NCBI RefSeq assembly: GCF_001427385.1
Contig: NZ_LMGJ01000004.1
Span: 49,322-113,321, forward strand
Source: Mesorhizobium sp. Root157
Lineage (GTDB): Bacteria > Pseudomonadota > Alphaproteobacteria > Rhizobiales > Rhizobiaceae
Length of the DNA stretch: 64,000 nucleotides
Direction of reading: 5' to 3'
Made by a program: the position numbers and the translations under genes. Under the pieces are notes generated by a model, which worked only from the letters and a program-made list of their open reading frames with translations, was not told where the DNA came from and ran no database searches. This document shows, piece by piece, positions 54,260 through 64,000 of this stretch; the first letter of the stretch is position 1, and the number at the start of each line of letters is the position of its first letter.

Positions 54260-56401
54260 ATGACCATACTATACGTCGTCATCGCCTGCGGTCTGCTCTC
54301 TGTCCTATACGCCATTTGGGCGACACAGTCGGTGCTTGCTGCCGACCAGGGCAATGCACGCATGCAGGAAATCTCCGCAGCCATTCGCGAAGGTGCCCAG
54401 GCCTATCTGGCGCGCCAGTACACCACCATCGCCATTGTCGGTGTTGTCGTGTTTCTTCTGGCTTGGTGGCTGCTCTCGGCCGTCGCCGCATTCGGTTTCC
54501 TGATCGGCGCCGTTTTGTCCGGTGCTGCCGGCTTCATCGGCATGCATGTCTCGGTTCGCGCCAATGTGCGCACCGCCCAGGCTGCTTCGAAAAGCCTTGC
54601 TGCCGGCCTCGACATCGCCTTCAAGTCCGGTGCGATCACAGGCATGCTGGTCGCCGGCCTCGCGCTGCTCGGTGTGTCAGTCTACTATTGGGTCCTCACC
54701 GGTCCCCTCGGCCACGCACCCGCCAGCCGTGAAGTTGTCGACTCGCTCGTCGCGCTCGGCTTCGGCGCATCGCTGATCTCGATCTTTGCCCGTCTCGGCG
54801 GCGGCATCTTCACCAAGGGTGCGGACGTTGGCGGCGACCTCGTCGGCAAAGTCGAGGCAGGCATTCCAGAGGATGATCCGCGCAACCCGGCAACCATTGC
54901 CGACAACGTTGGCGACAACGTCGGCGACTGCGCCGGCATGGCCGCCGACCTGTTCGAGACCTATGCCGTGACGGTTGTCGCGACCATGGTTCTGGCCGCC
55001 ATCTTCTTCGGCACCGCCCCGAATCTGGCTGAGATGATGCTTTATCCGCTCGCCATCTGCGGTGTCTGCATCATCACCTCCATCGTCGGCACCTTCTTCG
55101 TCAAGCTCGGCTCTAACGGCTCGATCATGGGCGCGCTTTACAAGGGTCTGATCGTCACCGGCATCCTGTCGATTGGCGGTCTTGCCATCGCCAACCAGTT
55201 CACCATCGGCTGGGGCGATGTGGGCACCGCCAACGGCATGACGCTGACCGGCACCAACCTGTTCGCCTGCGGCCTGATCGGTCTTGTGGTGACGGCGCTG
55301 ATCGTTGTGATCACCGAGTACTACACCGGCACCAACAAGCGCCCGGTCAACTCGATTGCCCAGGCCTCGGTCACCGGCCATGGCACCAACGTCATCCAGG
55401 GCCTCGCGGTCTCGCTGGAATCGACGGCGCTGCCAGCCATCGTCATCGTCGGCGGCATCATCTCCACCTACCAACTGGCTGGTCTCTTCGGTACGGCGAT
55501 CGCCGTCACCACCATGCTCGGCCTTGCCGGCATGATCGTGGCCCTCGACGCTTTCGGCCCTGTCACCGACAATGCCGGCGGCATTGCCGAAATGGCGGGC
55601 CTGCCGAAGGAAGTGCGTCACTCCACCGATGCGCTTGACGCGGTCGGCAACACCACCAAGGCGGTGACCAAGGGCTACGCGATCGGCTCGGCCGGTCTAG
55701 GTGCGCTGGTGCTGTTTGCGGCTTATTCCAACGACCTGCAGTACTTCGCGGCGAATGGCGCGCAGTATCCTTACTTCGCCGATCTCGGCACCGTGTCGTT
55801 CGACCTGTCGAACCCGTATGTCGTCGCCGGCCTGATCTTCGGCGGCCTGATCCCGTACCTGTTCGGCGGCATTGCCATGACGGCGGTGGGTCGTGCAGCC
55901 GGTTCCATCGTCGAGGAAGTGCGCAAGCAGTTCCGCGAAGATCCGGGCATCATGCAGGGTACTTCCAAGCCGAACTATGCCCGCGCGGTCGATATCCTGA
56001 CCAAGGCGGCGATCAAGGAAATGATCATTCCTTCGCTGCTGCCGGTACTTGCTCCGCTAGTCGTTTATTACGGCGTCCTGCTGATCTCGGGTTCGAAGGC
56101 TTCCGCCTTTGCTGCGCTCGGTGCTTCTCTGCTCGGCGTTATCGTCAACGGCCTGTTCGTTGCCATCTCGATGACGTCGGGCGGCGGTGCGTGGGACAAC
56201 GCGAAGAAGTCGTTCGAAGACGGTTTCACCGACAAGGACGGCGTCAAGCACCTCAAGGGTTCCGAGGCTCACAAGGCTTCGGTGACGGGCGACACAGTCG
56301 GCGATCCCTACAAGGACACCGCTGGCCCGGCCGTCAACCCGGCAATTAAGATCACCAACATCGTGGCGCTTCTGCTGCTGGCGGTTCTCGCCCACAGCTA
56401 A
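54260..56401 (+). CDS. hppA: K+-independent H+-translocating pyrophosphatase
   Basis: The 713-residue membrane protein has about sixteen helices and the pyrophosphate-binding motif [30 protein letters not shown] follows. Lys467 in [10 protein letters not shown] marks the K+-independent, proton-pumping class, where K+-dependent forms have Ala at that place; the Thr three residues later also fits. It links pyrophosphate hydrolysis to proton export at the inner membrane. It has its own upstream gap of 248 bases and a strong terminator after. Confidence 0.96.
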   Translation: MTILYVVIACGLLSVLYAIWATQSVLAADQGNARMQEISAAIREGAQAYLARQYTTIAIVGVVVFLLAWWLLSAVAAFGFLIGAVLSGAAGFIGMHVSVRANVRTAQAASKSLAAGLDIAFKSGAITGMLVAGLALLGVSVYYWVLTGPLGHAPASREVVDSLVALGFGASLISIFARLGGGIFTKGADVGGDLVGKVEAGIPEDDPRNPATIADNVGDNVGDCAGMAADLFETYAVTVVATMVLAAIFFGTAPNLAEMMLYPLAICGVCIITSIVGTFFVKLGSNGSIMGALYKGLIVTGILSIGGLAIANQFTIGWGDVGTANGMTLTGTNLFACGLIGLVVTALIVVITEYYTGTNKRPVNSIAQASVTGHGTNVIQGLAVSLESTALPAIVIVGGIISTYQLAGLFGTAIAVTTMLGLAGMIVALDAFGPVTDNAGGIAEMAGLPKEVRHSTDALDAVGNTTKAVTKGYAIGSAGLGALVLFAAYSNDLQYFAANGAQYPYFADLGTVSFDLSNPYVVAGLIFGGLIPYLFGGIAMTAVGRAAGSIVEEVRKQFREDPGIMQGTSKPNYARAVDILTKAAIKEMIIPSLLPVLAPLVVYYGVLLISGSKASAFAALGASLLGVIVNGLFVAISMTSGGGAWDNAKKSFEDGFTDKDGVKHLKGSEAHKASVTGDTVGDPYKDTAGPAVNPAIKITNIVALLLLAVLAHS

Positions 56402-56443
56402 AGGCAATTCCCGGCAAGAGGGGAAGCTGCGACAAGAATGACA

Positions 56444-56476
56444 AAACCCGCGGGAGCAGTCCCGCGGGTTTTTCTT
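56444..56476 (+). terminator. rho-independent terminator after hppA
   Basis: AAACCCGCGGG pairs perfectly with CCCGCGGGTTT around six bases, followed by TTCTTT. Confidence 0.92.
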
Positions 56477-56510
56477 TGCCAGTCAGGCCTCGATGGTTTG
56501 CTGTTTCACC

Positions 56511-56954
56511 TTAACGATAGGGCGAGTAGCACTGGCGGCGCGGACCGTTATACGGCTGGAAGGTGTTGTCGTAGGCACGGTAGCTGCGATAACGGTCATA
56601 GCACCAACTCACATGTGCGTTTCCGCTGGCATAGGCCGGGGGCCTATCATTGGCTATCGCGCCTGAAATAATCGCGCCTGCCGCAAACGCAGCCAGCGGG
56701 AACCAGAAGTCGCCGTGACGCCGATAGCCACGGCGGTATTCGCGATAGCCGCGATGGCCGTTGTAGTAGACAGCGCCATCGCGCCGATGGACGCCGCGTC
56801 TCAGCCAGGGTTTGTAGTCGATATCTTGAACCTGGGAAGGAACAGATTGAGCTTGAGGCAAGTAAACTGGCGCTGCGGTAGCTGGCAGAAGCTCCGCCGC
56901 CATAAATGACGCCGACAGAACCGAAGCCAGCAGAGCTGTAAGAATCCTTTTCAT
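56511..56954 (-). CDS. BA14K-family exported protein
   Basis: The 147-residue product has a signal peptide (about 27 residues) and a Tyr/Arg/Gly-rich middle (residues about 55-85). A hydrophobic segment (FWFPLAAFAAGAIISGAI) follows, then the BA14K signature HVSWCYDRYRSYRAYDNTFQPY. Brucella BA14K is an immunoreactive lectin-like protein required for smooth LPS; rhizobial homologues have unknown roles. It is convergent with hppA, sharing the terminator region. Confidence 0.87.
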   Translation of the reverse strand: MKRILTALLASVLSASFMAAELLPATAAPVYLPQAQSVPSQVQDIDYKPWLRRGVHRRDGAVYYNGHRGYREYRRGYRRHGDFWFPLAAFAAGAIISGAIANDRPPAYASGNAHVSWCYDRYRSYRAYDNTFQPYNGPRRQCYSPYR

Positions 56955-57326
56955 GATCTTCTCCTAATGTAACGAGCCATGTCCCTTTGGTTGCCCAACG
57001 AAAATTCGGCAAAATTGTTCCATTCGAGAGTATCGGCATACCTGCCTGCAAAGGTCGGGATGGGTTCTTTCAGCCCATTCCGAGCGGGTATTGGGGGGCC
57101 TGAGAATCGGGACGGCCGGTCCGCCTGCCATGAAACAAGGACAGGTTGAGATCATCCCTTTTTTCCGGTTGACCGGTTGGAACTCCCTCCCTATGTTCCG
57201 CCGCAATTCGGGGGCTCATCGCGCCTCTGAAGCGCTGCGGTCGTGTCTTGGTCCGCGCGACGCAAGTCTCCTTTGGAAAGACCCGAAGGGTAGGGCGTTT
57301 TGGACCGAGGTCCGAAGTGTCTGGAT
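56955..57326. other. intergenic stretch before tRNA-Lys
   Basis: No convincing gene is seen between the BA14K start and the tRNA. The left end holds the BA14K leader and the right end the tRNA promoter region. Small plus-strand frames have no supporting start signals. Confidence 0.6.
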
Positions 57327-57401
57327 GGGCCGGTAGCTCAGCGGTAGAGCACGTGACTTTTAATCATGTGGTCGAGGGTTCGATCCCCTCCCGGCTCACC
57401 A
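57327..57401 (+). tRNA. tRNA-Lys (anticodon TTT)
   Basis: The 75-base sequence folds as a tRNA with encoded CCA: acceptor GGGCCGG with CCGGCTC, a D loop GCTCAGCGGTAGAGC, loop CTTTTAA with TTT as anticodon, and T loop TTCGATC. Confidence 0.95.
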
Positions 57402-57447
57402 TCCAGTTGGTCGTTGAATGACGGCCGAAGCGCGTGTCAATCGGTTT

Positions 57448-58584
57448 CTACGGATCTGGAAAAACCAGCGATACGCTACCGCCGGTGTGGCGCTCGAGAC
57501 GACCGGCAAGGTCGAGTTCCAGGAGCACCATCGCGACCTGCGCCGCATGTAGGCCGGTATGTGCAATAATCTCATCGATTTCGACCGGAACTGGCCCCAG
57601 CGCTTCGATGATCAGGCCGCGCTCGTCGTCACCGTGAGGCGGGCCGATTGACAGGTCGGGCGGCTCTTCGAGCGGCAGGTCGGGCGACCTCGGCCGGGCG
57701 GAAAGAGGGGCTACCGCGCCAAGCACGTCCGCAGCTTCCGTGACAAGGGTCGCGCCGTCTTTCAGCAATCCGTTGGTCCCCCCGGCGCGCGGATCAAGCG
57801 GCGAGCCGGGCACGGCGAACACCAGCCGACCCATTTCTCCGGCCAATCTTGCGCTGATCAGCGAGCCTGAGCGTTTCGCCGCTTCGACCACGACAAGCCC
57901 GAGAGTCATCCCGGCAACGAGCCGGTTGCGCCGGGGAAAATCCTGCGCGCGTGGTTGCCAGCCGAACGGCATCTCCGAAACGACGGCGCCGCCATGCTCT
58001 GCGATCTCGCGGCAGAGGCCGGTGTTTTCCGGAGGATAGGGCATATCAAGTCCCCCGGCGAGCACGCCGATGGTTCCCGTCGCGAGGCTTCCCTGATGCG
58101 CGGCCGTGTCGATACCCCGAGCGAGGCCGGATACGACGCTGTAGCCTTCGCGGCCAATCTCGCCGGCAAGCGTCCTTGCCATCTTGATGCCGGCCAGAGA
58201 GGCATTGCGCGCCCCGACGATGGCGATTGCCGGCAGCCTGAAAACCGACGCATCGCCGACAATTGCCAGCAATGGCGGCGGATGGTCGATGACTTTGAGA
58301 AGCGGCGGATAGTCGGGTTCGCCGATGCAGACGAACCGCGCGCCAAATCGGCTCGCAGAGTCCATCTCCGCTTGCGCATCTGCGATGCTTGGAATGCGCA
58401 CCGTTCGCCTGGCGCCGCCCGATGCCATCAACTCAGGCAGCATTCCAAGCGCTGCTTCTGCCGAGCCGAATCTGTTGACGAGATCGCGAAACGAGACTGG
58501 TCCGACATTGGGCGTACGGATCAGCCGAAGCCAGGCGAGCCGTTGGCGCTCGCTCAGCCTTGGCCCAGGCTGCGCCTGTGTCAC
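57448..58584 (-). CDS. dprA: DNA-processing protein DprA
   Basis: The 378-residue protein has a helical N-domain (about 1-80), the Rossmann-like DNA-binding core with [23 protein letters not shown] and [11 protein letters not shown], and a C-terminal winged helix (about 310-375). It loads RecA on incoming single-stranded DNA. The start is GTG at 58584, overlapping the plsY stop by four bases (GTGA). A longer frame covering plsY is a shadow. It is the last visible gene of the pyrB-pyrC'-plsY-dprA run. Confidence 0.93.
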   Translation of the reverse strand: MTQAQPGPRLSERQRLAWLRLIRTPNVGPVSFRDLVNRFGSAEAALGMLPELMASGGARRTVRIPSIADAQAEMDSASRFGARFVCIGEPDYPPLLKVIDHPPPLLAIVGDASVFRLPAIAIVGARNASLAGIKMARTLAGEIGREGYSVVSGLARGIDTAAHQGSLATGTIGVLAGGLDMPYPPENTGLCREIAEHGGAVVSEMPFGWQPRAQDFPRRNRLVAGMTLGLVVVEAAKRSGSLISARLAGEMGRLVFAVPGSPLDPRAGGTNGLLKDGATLVTEAADVLGAVAPLSARPRSPDLPLEEPPDLSIGPPHGDDERGLIIEALGPVPVEIDEIIAHTGLHAAQVAMVLLELDLAGRLERHTGGSVSLVFPDP

Positions 58585-59168
58585 CCCTTGGCCCCGATCC
58601 GACCTTCCGTGCCGGCCATGAGACGCGAGATGTTGGCGCGATGCTTGAAGAACAGGATGGCGCTCATCACCGCAAACAGGCCGGCAATTGCCGGTGTCGC
58701 GACAAACCACAGCGCGATCGGAACGATAACCGCAGCCGTTAGAGCTGCCAGCGATGAGTAGCGGAATAGGATCGCCATCACCAGCCAGACGGCGGCAAAA
58801 ATCAGCGCTACCTGCCACACCAGTCCGATCAGCACGCCAAGATAGGTTGCAACACCCTTGCCGCCCTTGAACCCCAGCCAGATCGGAAACAAATGGCCGA
58901 GAAAGGCGCCGAAGCCGGCGTAAAGCCCGAACTCCGCTCCATAGTGTCCGGCGACCAGCACTGCGGCAGTGCCCTTCAACGCATCCAGCAGCAGGGTGGC
59001 GGCGGCAAGCTTCTTGTTGCCGGTGCGCAGCACGTTTGTCGCACCGATATTGCCCGAGCCGATGGAACGCACGTCGCCCAGGCCGGCGGCGCGGGTCAAA
59101 AGCAGCCCAAACGGGATCGATCCCAACAGGTAGCCGAAGACGAGCGCTGTGATGGCAAGGTAAGTCAT
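58581..59168 (-). CDS. plsY: acyl-phosphate:glycerol-3-phosphate acyltransferase PlsY
   Basis: The 195-residue membrane protein has five to six helices and the three PlsY motifs: [25 protein letters not shown] and [10 protein letters not shown]. It makes lysophosphatidate from acyl-phosphate at the inner membrane. It lies 33 bases after pyrC' and overlaps dprA by four bases, so phospholipid synthesis, pyrimidine synthesis and DprA are in one transcript. Confidence 0.95.
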   Translation of the reverse strand: MTYLAITALVFGYLLGSIPFGLLLTRAAGLGDVRSIGSGNIGATNVLRTGNKKLAAATLLLDALKGTAAVLVAGHYGAEFGLYAGFGAFLGHLFPIWLGFKGGKGVATYLGVLIGLVWQVALIFAAVWLVMAILFRYSSLAALTAAVIVPIALWFVATPAIAGLFAVMSAILFFKHRANISRLMAGTEGRIGAKG

Positions 59169-59201
59169 GTTTCCCCCCCTCGACCGGTTTTGGCGACCGA
59201 T

Positions 59202-60488
59202 CTAGGCCGAAAATACTGTGCGGCCCGCAACCATGGTTTGCAAGACCTTGCCTTGCAGGCGCGCGCCTTCGAAACAGGTATTCTTGCAGCGCGAGCGGAT
59301 GTCGCTTTCGGCTACCAGCCATGGCGCATCAAGGTCCACCACTGCAAGATCAGCCGGCGCGCCGGGCCTCAGCGAACCTCCCGGCAGGCCGAACAGCCGG
59401 GCAGGGGCCGTCGACAGCGTTTCGACAAGCCTGAGCAGCGGGACTTCGTCATTGTGATGAAGCCGCAGCGCCACCGCCAACAGCGTTTCCAGCCCGATCG
59501 CCCCGGCAGCAGCATCGGCAAAAGGCAGCCGCTTGGTATCGACATCCTGCGGATCGTGCGAGGAAACGACAAGATCGACCGTGCCGTCCTTGATCGCCTC
59601 GATCATCGCCACCCGGTCTTCCTCGGCCCGCAACGGTGGGGCCAGGCGGAAGAAGGTGCGGTATTCGCCGACATCGTTTTCATTGAGCGCAAGATTGTGA
59701 ATGGCGACGCCGGCAGTGACGTTTGCACCGTCGCCCTTGGCCCGACTGACGGCATCCGCCGCCATCGCGGTCGAGATTTTGGCGGCGTGATAGGAGCCGC
59801 GTGTCAGCCGCGCCAGTGCGAGGTCGCGTTCGAGCGGGATCGTCTCGGCCTCGCGCGGAATGCCTGGAAGACCCAGCCAGCTTGCGTAAAGCCCCTCGTT
59901 CATCACGCCTGCGGAGGCGAGGTTGGCATCCTGCGTTTCATGGGCAATCACCGCGCCGAAGTCGCGCGCATACGTCAATGCCCGGCGCATGACCAATGAG
60001 TTGGCGAGGCTATGACGGCCGTCGGTGAAGGCCACCGCTCCCGCCTCGCGCAGCAGGCCGAACTCGGTCATCTCGCGGCCTTCGAGGCCTTTGGTGATGG
60101 CTGCCGCAGGAAAGACATTGACGCTTGCGGTGTCCTTCGCCGTGCGCAACACGAACTCCACCAGCGCCACATTGTCGATCACCGGGTCGGTGTCCGGCAT
60201 CATCACGATCGAGGTCACGCCGCCGACCGCGGCGGCAGCACTGGCCGAAGCAATGGTTTCGCGGTGTTCGCCACCCGGTTCGCCAATGAAGACGCGGCTG
60301 TCGACCAGTCCCGGAATGATGGTCTTGCCGGCGCAGTTGATGACGGTCGCACCCTCGGGCGCGCCCTGGTTCAGGGCGTCCTTGCCGGCGGCTGCGATTT
60401 TCCTGCCATAGACAACCACCGAGCCGATTTCATCGATGCCGCGCGAAGGATCGACGATGCGCGCGTGGCTGAAAACTGTCGTGGCCAT
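59202..60488 (-). CDS. pyrC: dihydroorotase-like protein PyrC' (probably non-catalytic)
   Basis: The 428-residue protein aligns over its full length with class I dihydroorotase but lacks key residues. The metal motif GLVDxHxHxREPG reads GLVDSRVFIGEPG, so both His are replaced (Arg65, Phe67) and the substrate Arg by Gly69. The catalytic motif TDHAPH reads SSHDPQ, losing Asp. The YHxxHxST motif reads YHAAKIST, losing one His. Pseudomonas PyrC' has the same kind of loss and serves to assemble the PyrB enzyme. Its ATG shares one base with the pyrB stop. An active PyrC must be elsewhere. Confidence 0.85.
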   Translation of the reverse strand: MATTVFSHARIVDPSRGIDEIGSVVVYGRKIAAAGKDALNQGAPEGATVINCAGKTIIPGLVDSRVFIGEPGGEHRETIASASAAAAVGGVTSIVMMPDTDPVIDNVALVEFVLRTAKDTASVNVFPAAAITKGLEGREMTEFGLLREAGAVAFTDGRHSLANSLVMRRALTYARDFGAVIAHETQDANLASAGVMNEGLYASWLGLPGIPREAETIPLERDLALARLTRGSYHAAKISTAMAADAVSRAKGDGANVTAGVAIHNLALNENDVGEYRTFFRLAPPLRAEEDRVAMIEAIKDGTVDLVVSSHDPQDVDTKRLPFADAAAGAIGLETLLAVALRLHHNDEVPLLRLVETLSTAPARLFGLPGGSLRPGAPADLAVVDLDAPWLVAESDIRSRCKNTCFEGARLQGKVLQTMVAGRTVFSA

Positions 60489-61459
60489 CAGCCGCGCCCC
60501 TCCGGGTTGCGGCGCGGGTCGAGCAGCGCTTCCATCACCGCCATGCGCACGGCAACACCCATCTCGACCTGTTCCTGGATCACGCTTTGCGGCCCGTCGG
60601 CGATCTCCGATGCGATCTCCACGCCTCGGTTCATCGGGCCGGGGTGCATCACCAGCGCGTCGTCCTTCGCGGCCTTCAGCTTTTCGGCATCGAGGCCGAA
60701 ATAGCGAAAATACTCTCGCACCGAAGGTACGAAACTGCCGGCCATGCGTTCGCGCTGCAAGCGCAGCATCATCACCACGTCGGCGTCTTTCAGGCCTTCG
60801 GCCATCGAACGCGCCACGATGACGCCCATGCGCTCGATACCGGACGGCAGCAGCGTGGATGGGGCAACGACCCGCACCTGCGCACCAAGCGCGTTGAGCA
60901 GGATGATATTGGAACGCGCCACGCGCGAATGCAGGATGTCGCCGCAGATCGCCACGATCAGTTTGTCCAGTGGCCCCTTGGCGCGGCGGATGGTCAGTGC
61001 GTCAAGCAATGCTTGCGTTGGATGCTCGTGCGTGCCGTCGCCGGCATTGACGACAGAACAGCCGACTTTCTGTGCCAGCAGCGCCGCAGCACCCGCCGAC
61101 TGATGGCGGATGATGAGGATGTCGGGGCGCATGGCGTTCAGCGTCATCGCCGTATCGATCAGCGTTTCGCCCTTTTTGACCGACGAGCTTGCCACCGACA
61201 TGTTCATGACGTCGGCGCCAAGCCGCTTGCCGGCCAGTTCGAACGACGACTGCGTCCGCGTCGAGGCTTCGTAGAACAGATTGATCTGCGTGCGCCCGCG
61301 TAGCGTCGAGGTCTTCTTTTCCGATTGCCGCGAAATCGCCACCGCGCGGTCAGCGCGGTCGAGCAATATCTCTATGTCTGGCGAGGAAAGGTCTCTTATG
61401 CCAAGCAAATGGCGGTGCGGATAGATTGGCAGGGAGGTGTCTGTCATCGGCTGGACCAT
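60488..61459 (-). CDS. pyrB: aspartate carbamoyltransferase catalytic chain
   Basis: The 323-residue enzyme has the carbamoyl-phosphate motif STRTQSSFE (near residue 67) and [14 protein letters not shown] in the middle. [11 protein letters not shown] lies in the aspartate domain. It makes carbamoyl aspartate in pyrimidine synthesis. No pyrI (regulatory chain) is adjacent; the next gene is pyrC', coupled by a one-base overlap. This resembles the PyrB-PyrC' complexes of Pseudomonas. An ATG at 61447 is a possible alternative start. Confidence 0.94.
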   Translation of the reverse strand: MVQPMTDTSLPIYPHRHLLGIRDLSSPDIEILLDRADRAVAISRQSEKKTSTLRGRTQINLFYEASTRTQSSFELAGKRLGADVMNMSVASSSVKKGETLIDTAMTLNAMRPDILIIRHQSAGAAALLAQKVGCSVVNAGDGTHEHPTQALLDALTIRRAKGPLDKLIVAICGDILHSRVARSNIILLNALGAQVRVVAPSTLLPSGIERMGVIVARSMAEGLKDADVVMMLRLQRERMAGSFVPSVREYFRYFGLDAEKLKAAKDDALVMHPGPMNRGVEIASEIADGPQSVIQEQVEMGVAVRMAVMEALLDPRRNPEGRG

Positions 61460-61621
61460 CTCTGGCCGGTGCTATAGGGCGCACGCATCGGCCCCGCAAG
61501 CACTGCCTTTGGACAGTGCCGGTTCTCCCCGGTATTTTCGTCGCGTTCCCATGCCGCCATGGTCTATAAAGCCGCTGTTGCCGTGGATTCGACCATGGCG
61601 GGCAGATCACAAGGACAGCGC

Positions 61622-63253
61622 GTGACCGACGACGTGACGAACCAGCCGCCGCCGCTGACCGGCACCAATGCCTGGCGGGGCGATCCCTTGCTCATTCAAT
61701 TGGCCGAACAGTTTTCCGAGCCTGTGCGCAAGGATCTTGATGGACTTGGCCGTTTCGTGCTGACGCACGAGGCGCAAGAGCTTGCGCGGCTCGCCAATGC
61801 CGAGACGCCGAAGCTTCGCACCTATGACAGGCAGGGGCGGCGGCTCGATCAGGTCGAGTATCATCCGGCTTACCATGCCTTGATGCGCCGTTCGGTAGCC
61901 AACGGTCTGCACTCCTCGATCTGGGAAAACGGCGATGCCGAAATCGGCCGGCGGCATCAGGTGCGAGCTGCCCGCTTCTTTCTGACCGCGCAGCTCGAGG
62001 CCGGCCACTTGTGCCCGATCACCATGACCAGTGCGTCGCTCGCGGCCTTGATGGCCAATGGCAAGCTGTTTCGCGAATGGGCGCCGCGCGTCACCACGCG
62101 CAAATACGACCAGGGGCAGAAGCCGCCGGTCGAGAAGACCGGGCTAACGCTCGGCATGGGCATGACCGAAAAGCAGGGCGGCACCGATGTTCGCGCCAAC
62201 ATCACGCGCGCCGAGCGCGCCGGGTCAACCGGCTTTTATCGGCTGAGCGGCCACAAATGGTTCATGTCGGCGCCGATGTCGGACGCCTTCCTCGTACTGG
62301 CGCAAGCCGCCGAAGGCCTGTCCTGCTTCCTCGTGCCCCGCATTCTGGGTGACGGAACCGGGAACGGCTTCCGCTTCCAGCGCCTGAAGGACAAGCTCGG
62401 CAACCGGTCGAATGCCTCCTCTGAAGTGGAATTCGACGGCGCTATTGGCGAGATGGTGGGAGAACCCGGCGCCGGCATCAAGACGATCATGGATATGGTG
62501 ACGCTGACGCGGCTCGATTGCGCCGTCGCGTCGTCGGCCCTCATGCGCACGGGACTGGCGGAAGCCGTCCATCACGTCCGCCATCGACAGGTGTTCGGCG
62601 CAAAGCTGATCGACCAGCCGCTGATGCAGCGCGTTCTTGCCGATATGGCGCTCGACGTTGCCGCCGCCACCGCACTCTCGTTCCGCTTGGCTCGTTCGTT
62701 CGACGAGGCCGCCGGCGACCGCGGCGAGGCGGCTTTTGCCCGAGCAATGACGCCGGTTGTGAAATATTGGGTCTGCAAGATCGCGCCTGGCTTGCTCTAT
62801 GAAGCCATGGAATGCCTGGGCGGCAACGGCTACGTCGAAGAGGCGCCCCTTGCGCGCTACTATCGCGAGGCGCCGGTCAACGCGATCTGGGAAGGCTCGG
62901 GCAATGTGATGGCGCTGGATGTGCTGCGCGTGCTCGATCGCGCTCCAGGCCTGTTCGACGAGGTCCTGTCCGGCATCGAACGCGATCTGGGTGCGAGCGC
63001 AAGGGGAACCATCGGCGTCCTGAAAGCTGCCATGCAAGTTGCGTCGACCGACGAAGGCTCGGCACGGCTGCTTACGGAGCAGTTGGCGCTTGCAGCCGCC
63101 GCCGCCGAATTGCGCAGGCTGGGGGCTGGGCGAATCGCCGATGCATTCGTGGAGACGCGTCTCGCCGGTCAGTGGCGTACGACCTATGGCATGCTTGATT
63201 CCCGCCACGATGCGCGCCTCATAGTTGACACGCTTTATCCACAAACCAACTGA
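61622..63253 (+). CDS. acyl-CoA dehydrogenase family protein, AidB-like
   Basis: The 543-residue flavoprotein has the acyl-CoA dehydrogenase fold, with GMGMTEKQGGTDVRANIT in the FAD-binding mid-domain and the C-terminal IWEGSGNVMALDVLRVL. The length and extra C-terminal region fit AidB (541 residues in E. coli), which is induced by alkylation and binds DNA. GTG 61622 is chosen because AAGGA lies six bases upstream and it gives the family length; ATG 61595 is an alternative. It is divergent from pyrB. Whether it protects DNA or acts on an acyl-CoA is open. Confidence 0.88.
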   Translation: MTDDVTNQPPPLTGTNAWRGDPLLIQLAEQFSEPVRKDLDGLGRFVLTHEAQELARLANAETPKLRTYDRQGRRLDQVEYHPAYHALMRRSVANGLHSSIWENGDAEIGRRHQVRAARFFLTAQLEAGHLCPITMTSASLAALMANGKLFREWAPRVTTRKYDQGQKPPVEKTGLTLGMGMTEKQGGTDVRANITRAERAGSTGFYRLSGHKWFMSAPMSDAFLVLAQAAEGLSCFLVPRILGDGTGNGFRFQRLKDKLGNRSNASSEVEFDGAIGEMVGEPGAGIKTIMDMVTLTRLDCAVASSALMRTGLAEAVHHVRHRQVFGAKLIDQPLMQRVLADMALDVAAATALSFRLARSFDEAAGDRGEAAFARAMTPVVKYWVCKIAPGLLYEAMECLGGNGYVEEAPLARYYREAPVNAIWEGSGNVMALDVLRVLDRAPGLFDEVLSGIERDLGASARGTIGVLKAAMQVASTDEGSARLLTEQLALAAAAAELRRLGAGRIADAFVETRLAGQWRTTYGMLDSRHDARLIVDTLYPQTN

Positions 63254-63495
63254 CCACAACTACGCAGGCGCGGGTGGGGCGGCCTGTGAATATGCGTTAA
63301 CCTTAACGAATGGTTTCCATTGCAGCGTCGATCGGCAAGGATCAGTGTTAACGCTATTCGAACGGACACCGTCATGCTGACCCGGCATCATTCATCCCCG
63401 ATCTCATCGTGCAAGCGTTCGGCACCCGGGGTTTGTCGACTGCCCGGGATTCGTCGAATGAACGCCAGTGGAAGCCTCCGGGAAGGGGCTTGCTG

Positions 63496-63927
63496 ATGCG
63501 CTACATTTTCGCGCTGTGGGCTGCGCCGCTCGTCCTGTTCTGGGGATGGTTTTTCGTCTCGCTGAACGACATGAACTTCGGCTACGTCATGCTGAGCCGG
63601 CAGTTCCACGATTTCCTGTTTCAGATATACGGCCAGATTCTCGGCATCGATCCCACGATCATCCCGGGCATGGTCGCCAAGGCTTGCATCGTCGATACGT
63701 TGCTGCTGCTCGCCTTCTGGGCGTTCCGCCGCCGCAAGGCGATCATGGCCTGGATCAAGGCCAAGCGGGACGGGACCGGTTCGTCAGGGCTGGACCCGCA
63801 ACTGGCGGAGCCTGTCGAGAGCGCCTTGCAGGATAAAGGCGGCGGCGGCCGAATCGATCTTGCCGGATCGCTTGTTCCGCGAAAAATCCATCTCGATCAG
63901 GGTGCGCTCGGCAGCCACGGTCGATAG
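63496..63927 (+). CDS. DUF6105-like membrane protein
   Basis: The 143-residue product has two to three hydrophobic segments (about 4-24, and 60-80). It starts [20 protein letters not shown] and resembles the rhizobial DUF6105 family from memory. After the membrane part (ending [17 protein letters not shown]) the last 50 residues lie opposite the ruvX coding strand and are likely lineage-specific. The ATG follows GGGAAGGGG. Function unknown. Confidence 0.72.
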   Translation: MRYIFALWAAPLVLFWGWFFVSLNDMNFGYVMLSRQFHDFLFQIYGQILGIDPTIIPGMVAKACIVDTLLLLAFWAFRRRKAIMAWIKAKRDGTGSSGLDPQLAEPVESALQDKGGGGRIDLAGSLVPRKIHLDQGALGSHGR

Positions 63928-64000
63928 GCGCTCGTCCCAGAACAGGAACGGCAGGTCGGTCAGCCGCGCCATGTTGCGCACGAAGGCCCGCGATTTTTGC
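63784..64000 (-). CDS. ruvX: Holliday junction resolvase-like / pre-16S rRNA nuclease RuvX (YqgF), 5' part cut by window
   Basis: The last 72 residues of a RuvX/YqgF protein are visible: [31 protein letters not shown] and the terminal [20 protein letters not shown] with a catalytic Asp (DSAAAAFIL). The family processes 16S rRNA 5' ends. It continues past the right edge. Its 3' end overlaps the 3' end of the DUF6105 gene by 144 bases in convergent orientation. Confidence 0.9.
   Translation of the reverse strand, partial: QKSRAFVRNMARLTDLPFLFWDERLSTVAAERTLIEMDFSRNKRSGKIDSAAAAFILQGALDRLRQLRVQP

Overview
The window reads as core chromosome of a GC-rich alphaproteobacterium of the order Hyphomicrobiales (Rhizobiales), most likely Mesorhizobium or a close Phyllobacteriaceae relative. 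The evidence is the RirA iron regulator with its three cysteines, the hmuPSTUV/hmuR haem locus, the LdtR/LdtP pair, a BA14K-type protein, the gene order glyA-nrdR-ribD-ribE-ribH-nusB, and palindromic intergenic repeats of the kind common in Mesorhizobium. I see no transposase, integrase, phage gene or CRISPR array. The species call is inference from gene content.

Layout. 0-8 kb: end of a beta-hydroxyacid dehydrogenase, a polar amino-acid ABC importer without its ATPase, molybdenum cofactor genes (mobB, moaA) around a DMT exporter, and a MarR regulator divergent from an alpha/beta hydrolase with twin palindromic operators. 8-18.5 kb: a large L,D-transpeptidase, a run of small unknown proteins (10.4-12.4 kb), two tRNAs (Gln, Val), and gph/rpiA/DUF2059/gor. 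18.3-22 kb: a tandem palindromic repeat, an SbmA/BacA-like ABC exporter and about 1.4 kb of repeat-mosaic noncoding DNA. 22-31.3 kb: a complete haem-acquisition island (hmuR-orf-tonB-hmuQ one way, hmuPSTUV the other) closed by rirA, with candidate RirA and Irr sites. 31-45.6 kb: parC, transporters, bpt, crcB under a fluoride riboswitch, hemB and a hydroxyisobutyryl-CoA hydrolase. 45.8-48 kb: ldtR and its partner L,D-transpeptidase ldtP. 48-56.4 kb: glyA, nrdR, riboflavin genes, nusB, an MFS protein and a K+-independent proton pyrophosphatase. 56.5-64 kb: BA14K protein, tRNA-Lys, the pyrB-pyrC'-plsY-dprA operon, an AidB-like dehydrogenase and the end of ruvX.

How it fits together. The haem island is the most integrated system: outer-membrane receptor, TonB, periplasmic binding protein, permease, ATPase, cytoplasmic haem-handling protein, IsdG-type monooxygenase and iron regulator lie side by side. 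The rirA promoter carries both a RirA-type and an Irr-type site, which suggests the iron circuit is wired locally. An unnamed 135-residue exported protein sits inside the receptor/tonB operon. Other notable points are the fluoride-riboswitch-controlled crcB, the tandem GTTCA-N4-TGAAC operators, and a dihydroorotase homologue that has lost most of its catalytic residues and probably serves as a structural partner of PyrB.
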